Shown here: one piece after another, positions 9,608-18,496 of the stretch
How the letters are laid out: the number at the start of each line of letters is the position of its first letter
Position numbering within the stretch: position 1 is the first letter of the stretch
NCBI GenBank assembly: GCA_016869515.1
Contig: VGDZ01000001.1
Coordinates: 1 to 64,000, forward strand
Direction of reading: 5' to 3'
Length of the DNA stretch: 64,000 nucleotides
Origin: Alphaproteobacteria bacterium
GTDB lineage: Bacteria; Pseudomonadota; Alphaproteobacteria; VGDZ01
Translations under genes and position numbers: made by a program
The notes under the pieces: generated by a model
Database searches by the model: none
Seen by the model: only the letters and a program-made list of their open reading frames with translations
Told to the model about the DNA's origin: nothing

Positions 9608-10136
9608 GGTCGGTCGCCCGCCGGTTCAGTTCCTGCACGATCGACTCGACCACCGTCTCGTGCGGTCCGTCGCCGGAATCGATCACGATATCGGCCTCGG
9701 CATAGAAGGGATGGCGCTCGGCCATCAGCCGTTCGAGCACCGCCCGCGGATCGCCCTGGCTGAGCAGCGGCCGCGTGCCGCGCCGTTTGACCCGCTTGAG
9801 CAGCGTGTCGATCGTCGCCCGCAACCAGATCGACCATCCGGCCGCCTTGATGCGGGCGCGGTTCTCGGGATCGACGAAGGCGCCGCCGCCGGTGGCCAGT
9901 ACCTGGCGCGGGCCTTCCAACAGCCGTGCGATCACCCGCCGCTCGCCGTCGCGGAAATAGGGCTCGCCATGCTGGGCGAAGATCTCGGACACGGTCATGC
10001 CGGCGGCTTTCTCGATCTCGGCGTCGGCATCGACGAACGGCAGCTCCAGGCGCGCCGCCAGCCGCTTGCCGATGCTGGTCTTGCCGGCGCCCATCAAGCC
10101 CACCAGAACGAGGCTGCGATCCGCGGCAGGGGTCAT
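9600..10136 (-). CDS. aroK: Shikimate kinase
   Basis: 178 residues from the ATG at 10134-10136. Phosphorylates shikimate at O3 using ATP (step five of the pathway). Walker A is GLMGAGKTSIG, the substrate-binding DAD lies in PFVDADAEIE, GGGAF is the shikimate-binding glycine loop, and RGTRPLL corresponds to the lid. An alternative ATG lies 36 bp upstream (10172). Coupled to aroB by overlap; divergent from the small membrane-protein gene at 10237 with about 100 bp between, which should hold both promoters. Confidence 0.96.
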   Translation of the reverse strand: MTPAADRSLVLVGLMGAGKTSIGKRLAARLELPFVDADAEIEKAAGMTVSEIFAQHGEPYFRDGERRVIARLLEGPRQVLATGGGAFVDPENRARIKAAGWSIWLRATIDTLLKRVKRRGTRPLLSQGDPRAVLERLMAERHPFYAEADIVIDSGDGPHETVVESIVQELNRRATDHA

Positions 10137-10236
10137 CGACCGTCCGCGCGAGAGACTTGAGCTTGCCGCCATTCTGCCATAATCACAACCTACCACAGAG
10201 GTCGATCGGCGCGGGGCGCCAGGAAGCGATCGGGTG

Positions 10237-10380
10237 ATGCCGCGATTGTCCACCATCATCATAGCCGTCGGCCTGATCGCCATCGCGGGCTTCGTGGTGT
10301 TCCTGGCGACCTGGGATATTCCGGCCCCGTCGGGGCGGATCGAACGCGTCATCCCCAACGAGCGGTTCGAACGCAAATGA
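10237..10380 (+). CDS. 47-residue single-pass membrane protein at the head of the xerD-accA operon
   Basis: A short reading frame, ATG 10237 to TGA 10380: MPRLSTIIIAVGLIAIAGFV is the start, followed by VFLATWDIPAPSG and a basic-acidic tail ending ERFERK. One transmembrane helix (about residues 6-26) with a short periplasmic or cytoplasmic tail containing a WDIPAP motif. The stop overlaps the next start (ATGA, 10377-10380), indicating translational coupling with the periplasmic helical protein. The preceding GTG (10234) is an alternative start. Function unknown; the sequence pattern (helix then WDIPxP) seems to recur in this locus in related alphaproteobacteria, from memory. Confidence 0.75.
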   Translation: MPRLSTIIIAVGLIAIAGFVVFLATWDIPAPSGRIERVIPNERFERK

Positions 10381-12146
10381 AGCGCTGGCTGACGGCATGT
10401 CTGTTGCTGGCCCTGGCCGAAGGCGCCGCGGCGCAAGGCCGCGGTCCCGTGCAGTTGTTCAAGCCCGATTCCGATCCGCCCGCCTCGAGCCAACCGACCC
10501 AGGAGGGCGCGCGCGATCCCTCCCTGCCGCCGGCTTCGGCGCCGCCCCCCGCCGTGACGGCTTCGCCCGGCGGCATCGACGTCAGCACGCTTTCGGCGAT
10601 GGACCCGGCCGGCGTCGGCATGAGCGACGCCGAAGGCGGTCTAGGCGCCGATTTGTGGCAGGGCTCGAGCCACGAGGCGGTGGTGCGTTTTCTCGACCAG
10701 TTGCCGGTCGAGACCGCGACCGGCACCGCGCGCGCTTTGACGCGGCGGCTGTTGTTGACCGCGGCCACGCCGCCCGCCGCCAAGCCGGGGCTGCCCTCGA
10801 TCTACGGCCTTCGTATTTCGCGCCTGGTGGCCGGGGGAATGCTGATCGAGGCAGCCGAATTGTTGCGGCGGGCGCGGCCTGCGGCCGGCGATCACGTGGC
10901 CGGAACGGCCGAGATCGATCTTCTCTTGCTGCTGGAGGACGATGCCGGCGCCTGCCAACGCATCCAGGCCCTGGTGCGCGAGACCGACGGTGCCGACATC
11001 GTCAAGGCGTTGGCCTATTGCCAAGCGCAGTCCGGCAACAAGGCGGCGGCGCAGACCTCGCTCGGCATCCTGCGCGAACAGAAAGTCGCCGACGACGGCA
11101 CGCTGCGGCTGTTGGCGATCCTGGTCGGCGAAGCGAGCGGGCGCATCGACAGCCTGCCCAAACCCAGCCCGCTGCAATTGGCGATCCTGCGCCAATTGCG
11201 CCAGCCGATTCCCAACGACTTCGTCGCCAATGCCGGGCCCGGCGTGCTGGCGGCGGTGTTGCGCCTGCCGGTGCTGCAGCGCGCGCCCGACCAGCGCCTG
11301 CGCGCGGCCGAGCGTGCCGAGGCGCTGGGCGTGCTTTCGGCCGAAGGCCTGGCGCAAGTCTATGCCGCGATCGAGTTCAAGCCGGAGCAGCTTGAAGCCG
11401 CGCTGAGCGAAGTCAGCCCCGCGGCCGGCGCCAATGTCGGCGCGCTGTTCCATCGCGCAGGTGAACTCAAGGCCAATCCGCGCGATCGGCTGCGCGCGCT
11501 GCGCTTGGCGATTGCACATGGCCGGCATTTGGGCCAGTTGCCGACCATGGCGCGGGTCAACCGTTCGCTGACCCGCGACATCGCTCCTGGCGGCGAGCAT
11601 GTCATTGCCGCGCCCGACATCGTCCGCTCGCTGCTGGCATCGGGCGATCTCGAGGGCGCGCGCAACTGGTTCGAATTCCTCACCCGGGTCGGCGGCGCGG
11701 GCGAGGGCGAGACCGCGCTGACGGCGATCGGCCCGCTGATGGTTCTGGCCGACGCCAAGCTGCAGTCGCCCTCCGGCGCCAAGCTGCGGCTTTGGGTGGC
11801 TGGCCAGCCCGAACCCGACCGTGCGCCGCGTTTCGGCCTGCTGGTCAATCTGCTGCACGGCCTCGGGCTGTCGGTCGACGGCGAGGCCGGGGCCGACCTG
11901 CCGCCGGGCCCGGCGGTGGTGCAGTCGCCCATGCCCAGCCCCTGGCTGTGGCAGATCGTCCAAGGCGGATCGCATCAACCGCGCGGCGAGACCATCGCCG
12001 CAATCGTCGCTCTGGCCGCCGACAAGCAGGCCGCCAAGCTTCATCCCGCGGCCTGGGCGGCGATGATCGAGACCCTGCGCGGCCTCAAGCTTGACAAAGA
12101 GGCCCACACCATGGCGGTCGAACTGGGTCTGGCCGCGGGCCTGTGA
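10377..12146 (+). CDS. Periplasmic alpha-helical repeat protein of unknown function
   Basis: 589 residues. Signal peptide MKRWLTACLLLALAEGAAAQ, then a proline/alanine-rich linker (about residues 25-75) and a long, almost entirely helical body of alternating hydrophobic and charged stretches (for example AAELLRRARPAAGDHVAG, ARNWFEFLTRVGGAGEGE) that looks like a TPR- or solenoid-like scaffold without consensus motifs. It is coupled by 4-bp overlaps to the small membrane protein upstream and to xerD downstream. An exported helical scaffold cotranscribed with a membrane peptide suggests an envelope role. I do not recognise a named family. Confidence 0.85.
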   Translation: MKRWLTACLLLALAEGAAAQGRGPVQLFKPDSDPPASSQPTQEGARDPSLPPASAPPPAVTASPGGIDVSTLSAMDPAGVGMSDAEGGLGADLWQGSSHEAVVRFLDQLPVETATGTARALTRRLLLTAATPPAAKPGLPSIYGLRISRLVAGGMLIEAAELLRRARPAAGDHVAGTAEIDLLLLLEDDAGACQRIQALVRETDGADIVKALAYCQAQSGNKAAAQTSLGILREQKVADDGTLRLLAILVGEASGRIDSLPKPSPLQLAILRQLRQPIPNDFVANAGPGVLAAVLRLPVLQRAPDQRLRAAERAEALGVLSAEGLAQVYAAIEFKPEQLEAALSEVSPAAGANVGALFHRAGELKANPRDRLRALRLAIAHGRHLGQLPTMARVNRSLTRDIAPGGEHVIAAPDIVRSLLASGDLEGARNWFEFLTRVGGAGEGETALTAIGPLMVLADAKLQSPSGAKLRLWVAGQPEPDRAPRFGLLVNLLHGLGLSVDGEAGADLPPGPAVVQSPMPSPWLWQIVQGGSHQPRGETIAAIVALAADKQAAKLHPAAWAAMIETLRGLKLDKEAHTMAVELGLAAGL

Positions 12147-13099
12147 ATGCGACCGATCAGGCGTTGATCGAGGCCTTTCTCGAACAGCTCAGCGCCGAGC
12201 GCGGCGCCGCCCGCAACACGCTGGAAGCCTATCGGCGCGACCTGACCGATCTGGCCTTGTGGTTGCGGGCGCGGGGCCAGGATCTGGCGCGCGTTACCGG
12301 CGAAGATCTTCGGGCCTATCTGGCCGGACTGACCGTGGCCGGCCTGTCGCCGTCGACGGCGGCGCGGCGGCTGTCCTGCGTCAAGCAGTTCTTCCGCCAG
12401 GCCTATGCCGACGGCCGGCGCGGCGACGATCCTTCGGCGGCGCTGGATGCGCCCAAGCGCGGCCGCGCCTTGCCCAAGATCCTGGGCGAAAAAGAGGTTG
12501 GGCGGCTGCTGACGACAGCGCGCGATTGGCCGGCCAAGGACGGCCCGCGCCTGCGCGCCCTGATCGAACTGCTTTACGCCACCGGCCTGCGGGCCAGCGA
12601 ACTGATCGCGCTGCCGGCCACGGCCGTTGCCGGCGAACGGCGCCTGATCCTGGTCAAGGGAAAGGGCGGGCGCGAGCGCCTGGTGCCGTTGTCGGAGCCG
12701 GCGCGGGCCGCGCTCGCGGCATGGCTTTCGGGGCGCGGCAAGGCGCAATCGAAATGGCTGTTCCCCTCGCACGCCGCATCGGGTCACATGACGCGCCAGC
12801 ATCTCGGCCAGATGCTGAAGCGCCTGGCGGCGGCGGCGGGCGTGCCGGTCCGTAAAGTCTCGCCTCATGTCCTGCGCCATGCCTTCGCCAGCCATCTGCT
12901 CGCCCATGGCGCCGATCTGCGCGCGGTGCAGCGGCTGCTGGGCCATGCCGACATCTCGACCACGCAGATCTACACCCATCTGGCCGACGAGCGCCTGCGG
13001 CGACTGGTCGCCGAAGGCCATCCCCTGGCGCAATTGACAGGCCGCGGGCGAGGCGCCAATTTGCGCCGCCGCCAAGACCCCGGGAGCCGGACGCGATGA
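12143..13099 (+). CDS. xerD: Tyrosine recombinase XerD
   Basis: 318 residues from a GTG (12143) that overlaps the preceding stop. The N-terminal SAM-like core-binding domain (about 1-90) is followed by the catalytic domain with the full set of residues: R150 in ATGLRASEL, K174 in KGKGGRERL, H242 and R245 in HVLRHAFASH, H268 in LLGHADISTTQ and nucleophile Y277 in IYTH. With XerC it resolves chromosome dimers at dif, loaded by FtsK. Length and position beside accA fit a housekeeping XerD rather than a phage integrase. Its 3' end overlaps the lyase start by 4 bp. Confidence 0.93.
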   Translation: MNATDQALIEAFLEQLSAERGAARNTLEAYRRDLTDLALWLRARGQDLARVTGEDLRAYLAGLTVAGLSPSTAARRLSCVKQFFRQAYADGRRGDDPSAALDAPKRGRALPKILGEKEVGRLLTTARDWPAKDGPRLRALIELLYATGLRASELIALPATAVAGERRLILVKGKGGRERLVPLSEPARAALAAWLSGRGKAQSKWLFPSHAASGHMTRQHLGQMLKRLAAAAGVPVRKVSPHVLRHAFASHLLAHGADLRAVQRLLGHADISTTQIYTHLADERLRRLVAEGHPLAQLTGRGRGANLRRRQDPGSRTR

Positions 13100-14076
13100 G
13101 TTTCAAGGTCGTCGAACCCTGCACGCCGCGCCTCAATCGCTGCGAATTGGCGGTGCCCGGTTCCTCGCCGCAGATGTTCGAGAAGGCGGCGCGCTCCAAG
13201 GCCGATGTCGTCTTCCTCGACCTCGAGGATGCGGTCGCGCCCGACGAAAAGCCCAAGGCCCGGCGCAACGTCGTCCAGGCGCTGAACGAGGTCGATTGGG
13301 GCCGCAAGACGCTGTCGGTGCGCATCAACGGCCTCGACACCCACTACGCCTATCGCGACATCATCGACGTGGTCGAGCAGGCCGGCAAGCGCCTCGACCT
13401 GGTGATGATTCCCAAGATCGGCACCGCCGCCGATGTCTACGCGGTCGACATGCTGTTGACCCAGATTGAAGCGGCGATGGGGCTGAAGAAGCGCATCGGC
13501 ATCGAAGTGATCGTCGAGACCGCGCTGGGGCTGGCCAATGTCGAAGCCATCGCCGGCGCCTCGCGGCGGTTGGAATCGCTGCATTTCGGAGTGGCCGATT
13601 TTTCGGCCTCGACCCGCGCCCGCACCGTCAACATCGGCGGCCCCAACCCGCTTTACGTCGTCATGGCCGACGCCGACGTCGCCGGCAATCGCGCCGTGTC
13701 CTGGGCCGATCCCTGGCATTATGCCGTCGCCCGGCTAGTGGTGGCGGCGCGCGCCAACGGCCTGCGGCCGATCGACGGTCCCTATGGCGACTTCCGCGAC
13801 GGCGAAGGCTATCGCGCCGCGGCCCGGCGCTCGGTGGCGCTGGGCTGCGAAGGCAAGTGGGCGATCCATCCCAGCCAGATCGAGATCGCCAACGAGGTCT
13901 TCACCCCGCCGGCTTCCGAGATAGAGAAAGCGCGCCGCATCCTGGCGGCGATGGATCAGGCCGGACGCGAGGGCAAAGGCGCGGTGCAGCTCGACGGCAA
14001 GCTGATCGACCTGGCGTCGATCCGCCAGGCGCAGTCGATGGTGGCGCAGGCCGAGGCGATCGCGCGCGGCGGCTGA
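13096..14076 (+). CDS. CoA-ester lyase, L-malyl-CoA/beta-methylmalyl-CoA lyase type
   Basis: 326 residues of the HpcH/HpaI aldolase (CitE-like) family. Characteristic elements are LAVPGSSPQMFEKAA, FLDLEDAVAPDEK (Mg-binding acid), LSVRINGLDT, MIPKIGTAADVYAVD and GKWAIHPSQI. The pattern, including WADPWHYA and DGPYGDFRDGEGYRA, resembles Rhodobacter Mcl1, which cleaves L-malyl-CoA to acetyl-CoA and glyoxylate and also handles beta-methylmalyl-CoA. That would tie it to the ethylmalonyl-CoA pathway or serine cycle. A CitE-like role is possible. Sits between xerD (4-bp overlap) and accA. Confidence 0.82.
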   Translation: MSFKVVEPCTPRLNRCELAVPGSSPQMFEKAARSKADVVFLDLEDAVAPDEKPKARRNVVQALNEVDWGRKTLSVRINGLDTHYAYRDIIDVVEQAGKRLDLVMIPKIGTAADVYAVDMLLTQIEAAMGLKKRIGIEVIVETALGLANVEAIAGASRRLESLHFGVADFSASTRARTVNIGGPNPLYVVMADADVAGNRAVSWADPWHYAVARLVVAARANGLRPIDGPYGDFRDGEGYRAAARRSVALGCEGKWAIHPSQIEIANEVFTPPASEIEKARRILAAMDQAGREGKGAVQLDGKLIDLASIRQAQSMVAQAEAIARGG

Positions 14077-14080
14077 GGGC

Positions 14081-15034
14081 ATGAACCGCTTCCTCGACTT
14101 CGAAAAGCCGATCGCCGAGCTGGAAGGCAAGCTGGCCGAATTGCGCCAGCTGGGAGACGCCGGCGGCGCCGGCATCGGCGAGGAACTGGCCAATCTCGAA
14201 TCCAAGGTCGAGAAGCTGCTGCGCCAGACCTACGCCAAGCTGACGCCCTGGCAGAAGACCCAGGTGGCGCGGCACCAGGACCGGCCGCAATTCTCGGCCA
14301 TCGTCGCCGGCATGGTCGAAGGCTTCACGCCCCTGGCGGGCGATCGCGCCTTCGCCGACGACAAGGCGATCCAAGGCGGCATCGGCCGCATCCGCGGCCG
14401 CGCCGTCATGATCATCGGCCACGAGAAGGGCAGCGATACCGCCAGCCGCCTCAAGCACAATTTCGGCATGGCCCGGCCCGAGGGCTATCGCAAGGCGATC
14501 CGGTTGATGGGCCTCGCCGACCGTTTCGGCCTGCCGGTTGTGACGCTGGTCGATACGCCGGGCGCGTTCCCCGGCATCGATGCCGAGGCGCGCGGCCAGG
14601 CCGAAGCCATTGCGCGTTCGACCGAGGCCACGCTCGGTCTCGGCGTGCCGGTGGTGGCCTGCGTGATCGGCGAGGGCGGCTCGGGAGGCGCGATCGCCCT
14701 GGCTGCGGCCAATCGCGTCTTGATGTTCGAGCACGCGGTCTATTCGGTAATCTCGCCAGAGGCCTGTTCCTCGATCCTGTGGCGCGGCACCGACAAGGCC
14801 GAACTAGCCGCCGAGGCGCTGCGGCTGACGGCGCAGGACTTGTTCCAACTCAAGGTGGTCGATGCCGTGATCCCCGAGCCGATCGGCGGTGCGCATCGCG
14901 ATCCCAAGGCGGCGATCCGGTCCCTGGCCGACGCCATCGAGCGGAACCTGACCGAACTGGATGGCCAGAGCCGGTCTTCGCTCAAGGCGCGGCGGCGCCA
15001 CAAGTTCCTCGACCTGGGCAAGGTGGGGCTGTGA
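14081..15034 (+). CDS. accA: Acetyl-CoA carboxylase carboxyltransferase subunit alpha
   Basis: 317 residues. Transfers the carboxyl group from carboxybiotin to acetyl-CoA together with AccD, the first committed step of fatty-acid synthesis. Typical stretches are NRFLDFEKPIAELEGKL at the N-terminus, HEKGSDTASRLKHNFGMARPEGYRK split over the CoA site, TLVDTPGAFPGIDAEARGQ, and the glycine-rich EGGSGGAIAL. Starts 5 bp after the lyase stop and is followed closely by the DUF952 gene; accD and biotin carboxylase are not in the window. Confidence 0.97.
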   Translation: MNRFLDFEKPIAELEGKLAELRQLGDAGGAGIGEELANLESKVEKLLRQTYAKLTPWQKTQVARHQDRPQFSAIVAGMVEGFTPLAGDRAFADDKAIQGGIGRIRGRAVMIIGHEKGSDTASRLKHNFGMARPEGYRKAIRLMGLADRFGLPVVTLVDTPGAFPGIDAEARGQAEAIARSTEATLGLGVPVVACVIGEGGSGGAIALAAANRVLMFEHAVYSVISPEACSSILWRGTDKAELAAEALRLTAQDLFQLKVVDAVIPEPIGGAHRDPKAAIRSLADAIERNLTELDGQSRSSLKARRRHKFLDLGKVGL

Positions 15035-15035
15035 C

Positions 15036-15368
15036 GTGATCTTCCACATCTGCCCGCGGGCGGAGTGGGAGGAAGCCCAGCGCGCCGGTCGCTATGTCGG
15101 CAGCGCCGCATCCTTGAGAGACGGGTTCCTGCATTTCTCGACCGCAAGCCAGATCGTCGAATCCGCCGCCAAGCATTGGGCCGGCAAGGAGGATTTGATC
15201 TTGCTGGCAGCAGACGAGGCCGCGCTGGGCGGGTCGGTCAAGTGGGAGAAGTCGCGCGGCGGCGCGTTGTTTCCCCATGTCTATGGCCCGATTCCGCTGA
15301 CTGCAGTGACCTGGAGCAAGCGCTTGCCGCTGGGCGCCGACGGCCGTCACGCCTTCCCGCCGCTATGA
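15036..15368 (+). CDS. DUF952 family protein
   Basis: 110 residues from a GTG at 15036, right after the accA stop; longer in-frame readings start inside accA and are not coding. It shows the DUF952 pattern: IFHICPRAEWEEAQ, then YVGSAASLRDGFLHFSTASQ (the conserved DGFIHxS turn), VKWEKSRGGALFPHVYGPI (FPHxYG). DUF952 proteins are ADP-ribosyltransferase-like small proteins of unknown function. The stop overlaps the pyrD start by 3 bp, so it belongs to the accA-pyrD operon. Confidence 0.9.
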   Translation: MIFHICPRAEWEEAQRAGRYVGSAASLRDGFLHFSTASQIVESAAKHWAGKEDLILLAADEAALGGSVKWEKSRGGALFPHVYGPIPLTAVTWSKRLPLGADGRHAFPPL

Positions 15369-16405
15369 CGTTCTATCGGTTGGCGCGACCGCTGCTGTTC
15401 GCGCTCGAGCCCGAGCGCGCCCATAGATTGGCGCTCGCGGCCCTGCGCTGGGGCCTGGTGCCGGCGGACCGCGGACAAGACGATCCGATCCTATCCGTTC
15501 AGGCCTTAGGGCGGACCCTGTCCAACCCGCTCGGGCTGGCGCCCGGCATCGACAAGGGCGCCGAGGCGATCGAAAGCCTATCGGCCTTGGGCTTTGCCCT
15601 GATCGAGGTCGGCGGCGTCACCTTGCGCCAGCAGGCCGGCAATCCACGCCCGCGCCTGTTCCGCCTGGTCGAGGACCGGGCACTGATCAATCGCATGGGT
15701 TTCAACAATCCGGGGCTCGATGTGGTGGCGGCGCGCTTGGCGGCCAGGCGCGGCGGCGGCATGGTCGGAGTCAATATCGGCCTCAACAAGGACTCGACCG
15801 CGCCCGAGGCGGATTACGCCGCCTGCGTCGCCAAGCTGTCTTCGGTCGCCGATTTCCTGACCGTCAACGTGTCCTCGCCCAACACGCCTGGCCTTCGGGC
15901 GCTGCAGCGGCGCGAGGCGCTGGACGCCATCGTCCGTGCCGCTCAGGCGGCACGCGCCCGGCCAGTGCCGCTTTTGGTCAAGATCGCGCCCGACTTGGAC
16001 CAAAGCGAGAGCGAGGCTCTGGCCGAAGTGGCGTTGGCGCGCGGCATCGACGGCCTGGTGGTGTCGAACACGACGCTTGCCCGGCCACCCGGATTGCTCA
16101 GCCCCTTGGCGGCCGAAAGCGGTGGGCTGTCAGGGCCGCCCTTGTTCGCCGCCTCGACCGCGCTGTTGGCGCGCATCCGGCGCCTGACCGCCGGCCGGTT
16201 GCTTTTGATCGGGGTCGGCGGCGTGTCCTCGGGCGCCGATGCCTACGCCAAGATCCGTGCCGGGGCGAGCTTGGTGCAGCTTTATACCGCGATGATCTAC
16301 CAGGGACCGGGCATCGCCGCCGGCATCAAGTCGGAGCTGGCGGCGCTGTTGCGGCGGGACGGGTTTGTCCGGCTGTCGGATGCCATCGGAGTCGATGTGC
16401 GATGA
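15365..16405 (+). CDS. pyrD: Quinone-dependent dihydroorotate dehydrogenase (class 2)
   Basis: 346 residues from the ATG at 15365. Oxidises dihydroorotate to orotate in pyrimidine synthesis, passing electrons through FMN to membrane quinone. The N-terminal amphipathic helix (MTFYRLARPLLFALEPERAH) is the membrane-docking part that marks class 2. NVSSPNTPGLRALQ carries the catalytic-serine loop, LLVKIAPDL and GLVVSNTT the FMN/substrate contacts, and IGVGGVSSGADAYAKIRAG the phosphate site. Overlaps the HAD gene downstream by 4 bp. Confidence 0.97.
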   Translation: MTFYRLARPLLFALEPERAHRLALAALRWGLVPADRGQDDPILSVQALGRTLSNPLGLAPGIDKGAEAIESLSALGFALIEVGGVTLRQQAGNPRPRLFRLVEDRALINRMGFNNPGLDVVAARLAARRGGGMVGVNIGLNKDSTAPEADYAACVAKLSSVADFLTVNVSSPNTPGLRALQRREALDAIVRAAQAARARPVPLLVKIAPDLDQSESEALAEVALARGIDGLVVSNTTLARPPGLLSPLAAESGGLSGPPLFAASTALLARIRRLTAGRLLLIGVGGVSSGADAYAKIRAGASLVQLYTAMIYQGPGIAAGIKSELAALLRRDGFVRLSDAIGVDVR

Positions 16406-17271
16406 GGTTTCTTGCCGGCCTGTCGGAAATCGCGGATTCGTTCGACGCCTTGCTGCTCGACCTTTGGGGCGTGGTGCATAACGGCCGGCGTCCTTATCCC
16501 GGCGTGGTCGACTGCCTCGCGGCGCTATCGAAGCAGGGCAAGCGCGTGATCTTCCTTTCCAACGCGCCGCGACCGCATACCGAGATTTACGGCCAGCTGG
16601 CGACCATCGGCATCCCGCGACCGCTTTACGAATCCGTCGTCACTTCGGGCGATGCCGCCGTGGTCGCGCTTACCAGGCGCAGCGATCCCGATCATGCCGA
16701 TTTAGGCCGCCGCTTTTATATGTTGGGGCCGGAACGCGATCGTCCGGTCCTGGCCTTGATCGCGGGCGAAGAAGTCCAAAGCGCCGAGGCGGCGGATTAC
16801 GTGCTGTGCACCGGCCTGTTCGACGACGAGCGCGAGACCGCCGCCGACTATCGCGACACGCTTGCGGGGATGCTGCGGCGCGCCACGCCGCTGTTGTGCC
16901 TCAACCCCGATCTCAGCGTCATCCGGGGCGAGCGCGAGATTCCCTGCGCCGGCGCGCTGGCCGAGGCCTATGCGCGCATCGGCGGCAAAGTGGTGATGCA
17001 CGGCAAGCCGTTTCCCGGCATCTACCGCCTGGCCGAGGAGAAACTGACCAAGGTCGATACCGGGCGCATCCTGGCGGTCGGCGATCGGCTCGACACCGAC
17101 ATCGCCGGCGCCAAACGGGTCGGGCTGGCGGCGGCCTTGGTCACCGGCGGCGTGCTGGCGGCGGAACTGGGTGTCGGCTATGGCGTGCCGGCCGATGCGG
17201 CGCGGCTGTCGGCGGTGGTCGCCAAGGCCGACGCCAAGCCCGATTTTGTCCTGCCGGGCTTGGCTTGGTAG
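16402..17271 (+). CDS. HAD-superfamily class IIA hydrolase (TIGR01459 type)
   Basis: 289 residues. The HAD nucleophile region is FDALLLDLWGVVHNGRRPYPG, motif II FLSNAPRP, lysine region MHGKPFPGIY and the final acidic motif AVGDRLDTDIAGAKRVG. These agree with the class IIA (NagD/pyridoxal-phosphatase-like) family and the alphaproteobacterial TIGR01459 group. It probably dephosphorylates a small metabolite; the substrate is not known. Coupled to pyrD by 4-bp overlap and the last gene of the forward operon that began at 10237. Its stop abuts the kynU stop on the other strand. Confidence 0.9.
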   Translation: MRFLAGLSEIADSFDALLLDLWGVVHNGRRPYPGVVDCLAALSKQGKRVIFLSNAPRPHTEIYGQLATIGIPRPLYESVVTSGDAAVVALTRRSDPDHADLGRRFYMLGPERDRPVLALIAGEEVQSAEAADYVLCTGLFDDERETAADYRDTLAGMLRRATPLLCLNPDLSVIRGEREIPCAGALAEAYARIGGKVVMHGKPFPGIYRLAEEKLTKVDTGRILAVGDRLDTDIAGAKRVGLAAALVTGGVLAAELGVGYGVPADAARLSAVVAKADAKPDFVLPGLAW

Positions 17272-18495
17272 TCAGGTCACGGGCTGCTTGATCTTGAATT
17301 CGGGCCGGTCCCATTCGCGCCCGGCCATGACTTCGCCCCAGCGCTCGACCGCGTCCCAGACATCGACAAAGCGCAAATAGAGCGGCGGCAGGCCGAAGCG
17401 CACAATGTCCGGCGGGCGGAAATCGCCCACCACCTTGCGCGCGATCAGGGCCTGCATGACGGCATAGGCTTCGCGATGGCGAAAGCTGGCCTGGCTGCCG
17501 CGCGCATTCGGATCGCGCGGCGTGACCGGCTCGAAGCCGTGGCCCGCCAGGCGCCGCTCGGTCAAGGCGAGGAACAGGGCCACCAATGCCTCGCTCTTGG
17601 CCCGTAGGGCGGCAGGGTCGACGCCATCGAACGTGGCCAGCCCGGCTTCGAGGCCGCGCATGGACAGGATCGGCGGCGTGCCGCTGAGTTGCCGCGCGAT
17701 CCCAGGCGCGGGCCGGTATTGCGGATCGAAATCGAACGGCCGGGCATGTCCCATCCAGCCGGCGATCGGCTGGGCGATCGCGGCGTGATGGCGGCGAGCG
17801 ACGTAGACATAGGCCGGCGCGCCCGGGCCGCCGTTGAGGAACTTGTAGCCGCAGCCCACCGCCAGATCGACGTCGAGCCTGTCGAGTTCCAGGTCCATTG
17901 CCCCGGTCGAATGCGACAGATCCCACAGCACCAGCGCGCCGGCGCGATGCGCCGCCTCGGTCGCCGCCGCCATATCGTGGCGCCTTCCGCTGCGATAGTC
18001 GACATGGGTCAGGGTCAGGATCGCGGTATCGGCATCGAGGGCCGCGAGCGGGTCCTCGACCGTCCGCACGACCACGCCCGGCACCAGCCGCGCCAGCCCT
18101 TCGGCGATATAGAGATCGGTCGGGAAGTTGCGACCTTCGGTCAGGATGGTCCGGCGCCTGGGACGCAGCGACAAGGCGCCGGCCAGAAGTTTGAACAGAT
18201 CGACCGAAGTGCTGTCGGCGACAATGACCTGATCGGGCGCGGCGCCGATCAACCGCGCCACCTTGGCGCCCAGCCGCGCCGGCAGATCGATCCACCCCGC
18301 CTTGTTCCAGGAACCGATCAGTCCTTCGCCCCATTCGCCTTCGACCGCGCGCGCCAACAATTCGGGCGCCGCCGCTGGCATCGGTCCCAGCGAATTGCCG
18401 TCGAGATAGATCAAGTTCTCGGGGATGCGGAACCGGTCCCGCACCGCCCGCAAGGGGTCGTCGCGATCGCGCTCCAGACAGTCCGCCCGGTTCAT
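17272..18495 (-). CDS. kynU: Kynureninase
   Basis: 407 residues, a PLP fold type I enzyme that cleaves kynurenine to anthranilate and alanine (or 3-hydroxykynurenine to 3-hydroxyanthranilate). IYLDGNSLGPMP near the N-terminus is the family signature; DLSHSTGAMDLELD holds the PLP-binding aspartate and GCGYKFLNGGPGAPA the Schiff-base lysine. It starts 1 bp after the ABC permease stop. No other kyn gene is adjacent, although an arylformamidase-like hydrolase lies at 31881-32741. Confidence 0.95.
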   Translation of the reverse strand: MNRADCLERDRDDPLRAVRDRFRIPENLIYLDGNSLGPMPAAAPELLARAVEGEWGEGLIGSWNKAGWIDLPARLGAKVARLIGAAPDQVIVADSTSVDLFKLLAGALSLRPRRRTILTEGRNFPTDLYIAEGLARLVPGVVVRTVEDPLAALDADTAILTLTHVDYRSGRRHDMAAATEAAHRAGALVLWDLSHSTGAMDLELDRLDVDLAVGCGYKFLNGGPGAPAYVYVARRHHAAIAQPIAGWMGHARPFDFDPQYRPAPGIARQLSGTPPILSMRGLEAGLATFDGVDPAALRAKSEALVALFLALTERRLAGHGFEPVTPRDPNARGSQASFRHREAYAVMQALIARKVVGDFRPPDIVRFGLPPLYLRFVDVWDAVERWGEVMAGREWDRPEFKIKQPVT

Positions 18496-18496
18496 C

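Noticed and set aside
10641-12107. A 488-codon open frame on the minus strand
   Set aside because: Antisense to the periplasmic helical protein gene; its Gln/Arg/Gly-rich composition and lack of RBS indicate a shadow.
12143-13099. XerD as a phage integrase for the block at 38 kb
   Set aside because: It lies 25 kb away in a housekeeping operon with accA and pyrD and has the length and motifs of chromosomal XerD.
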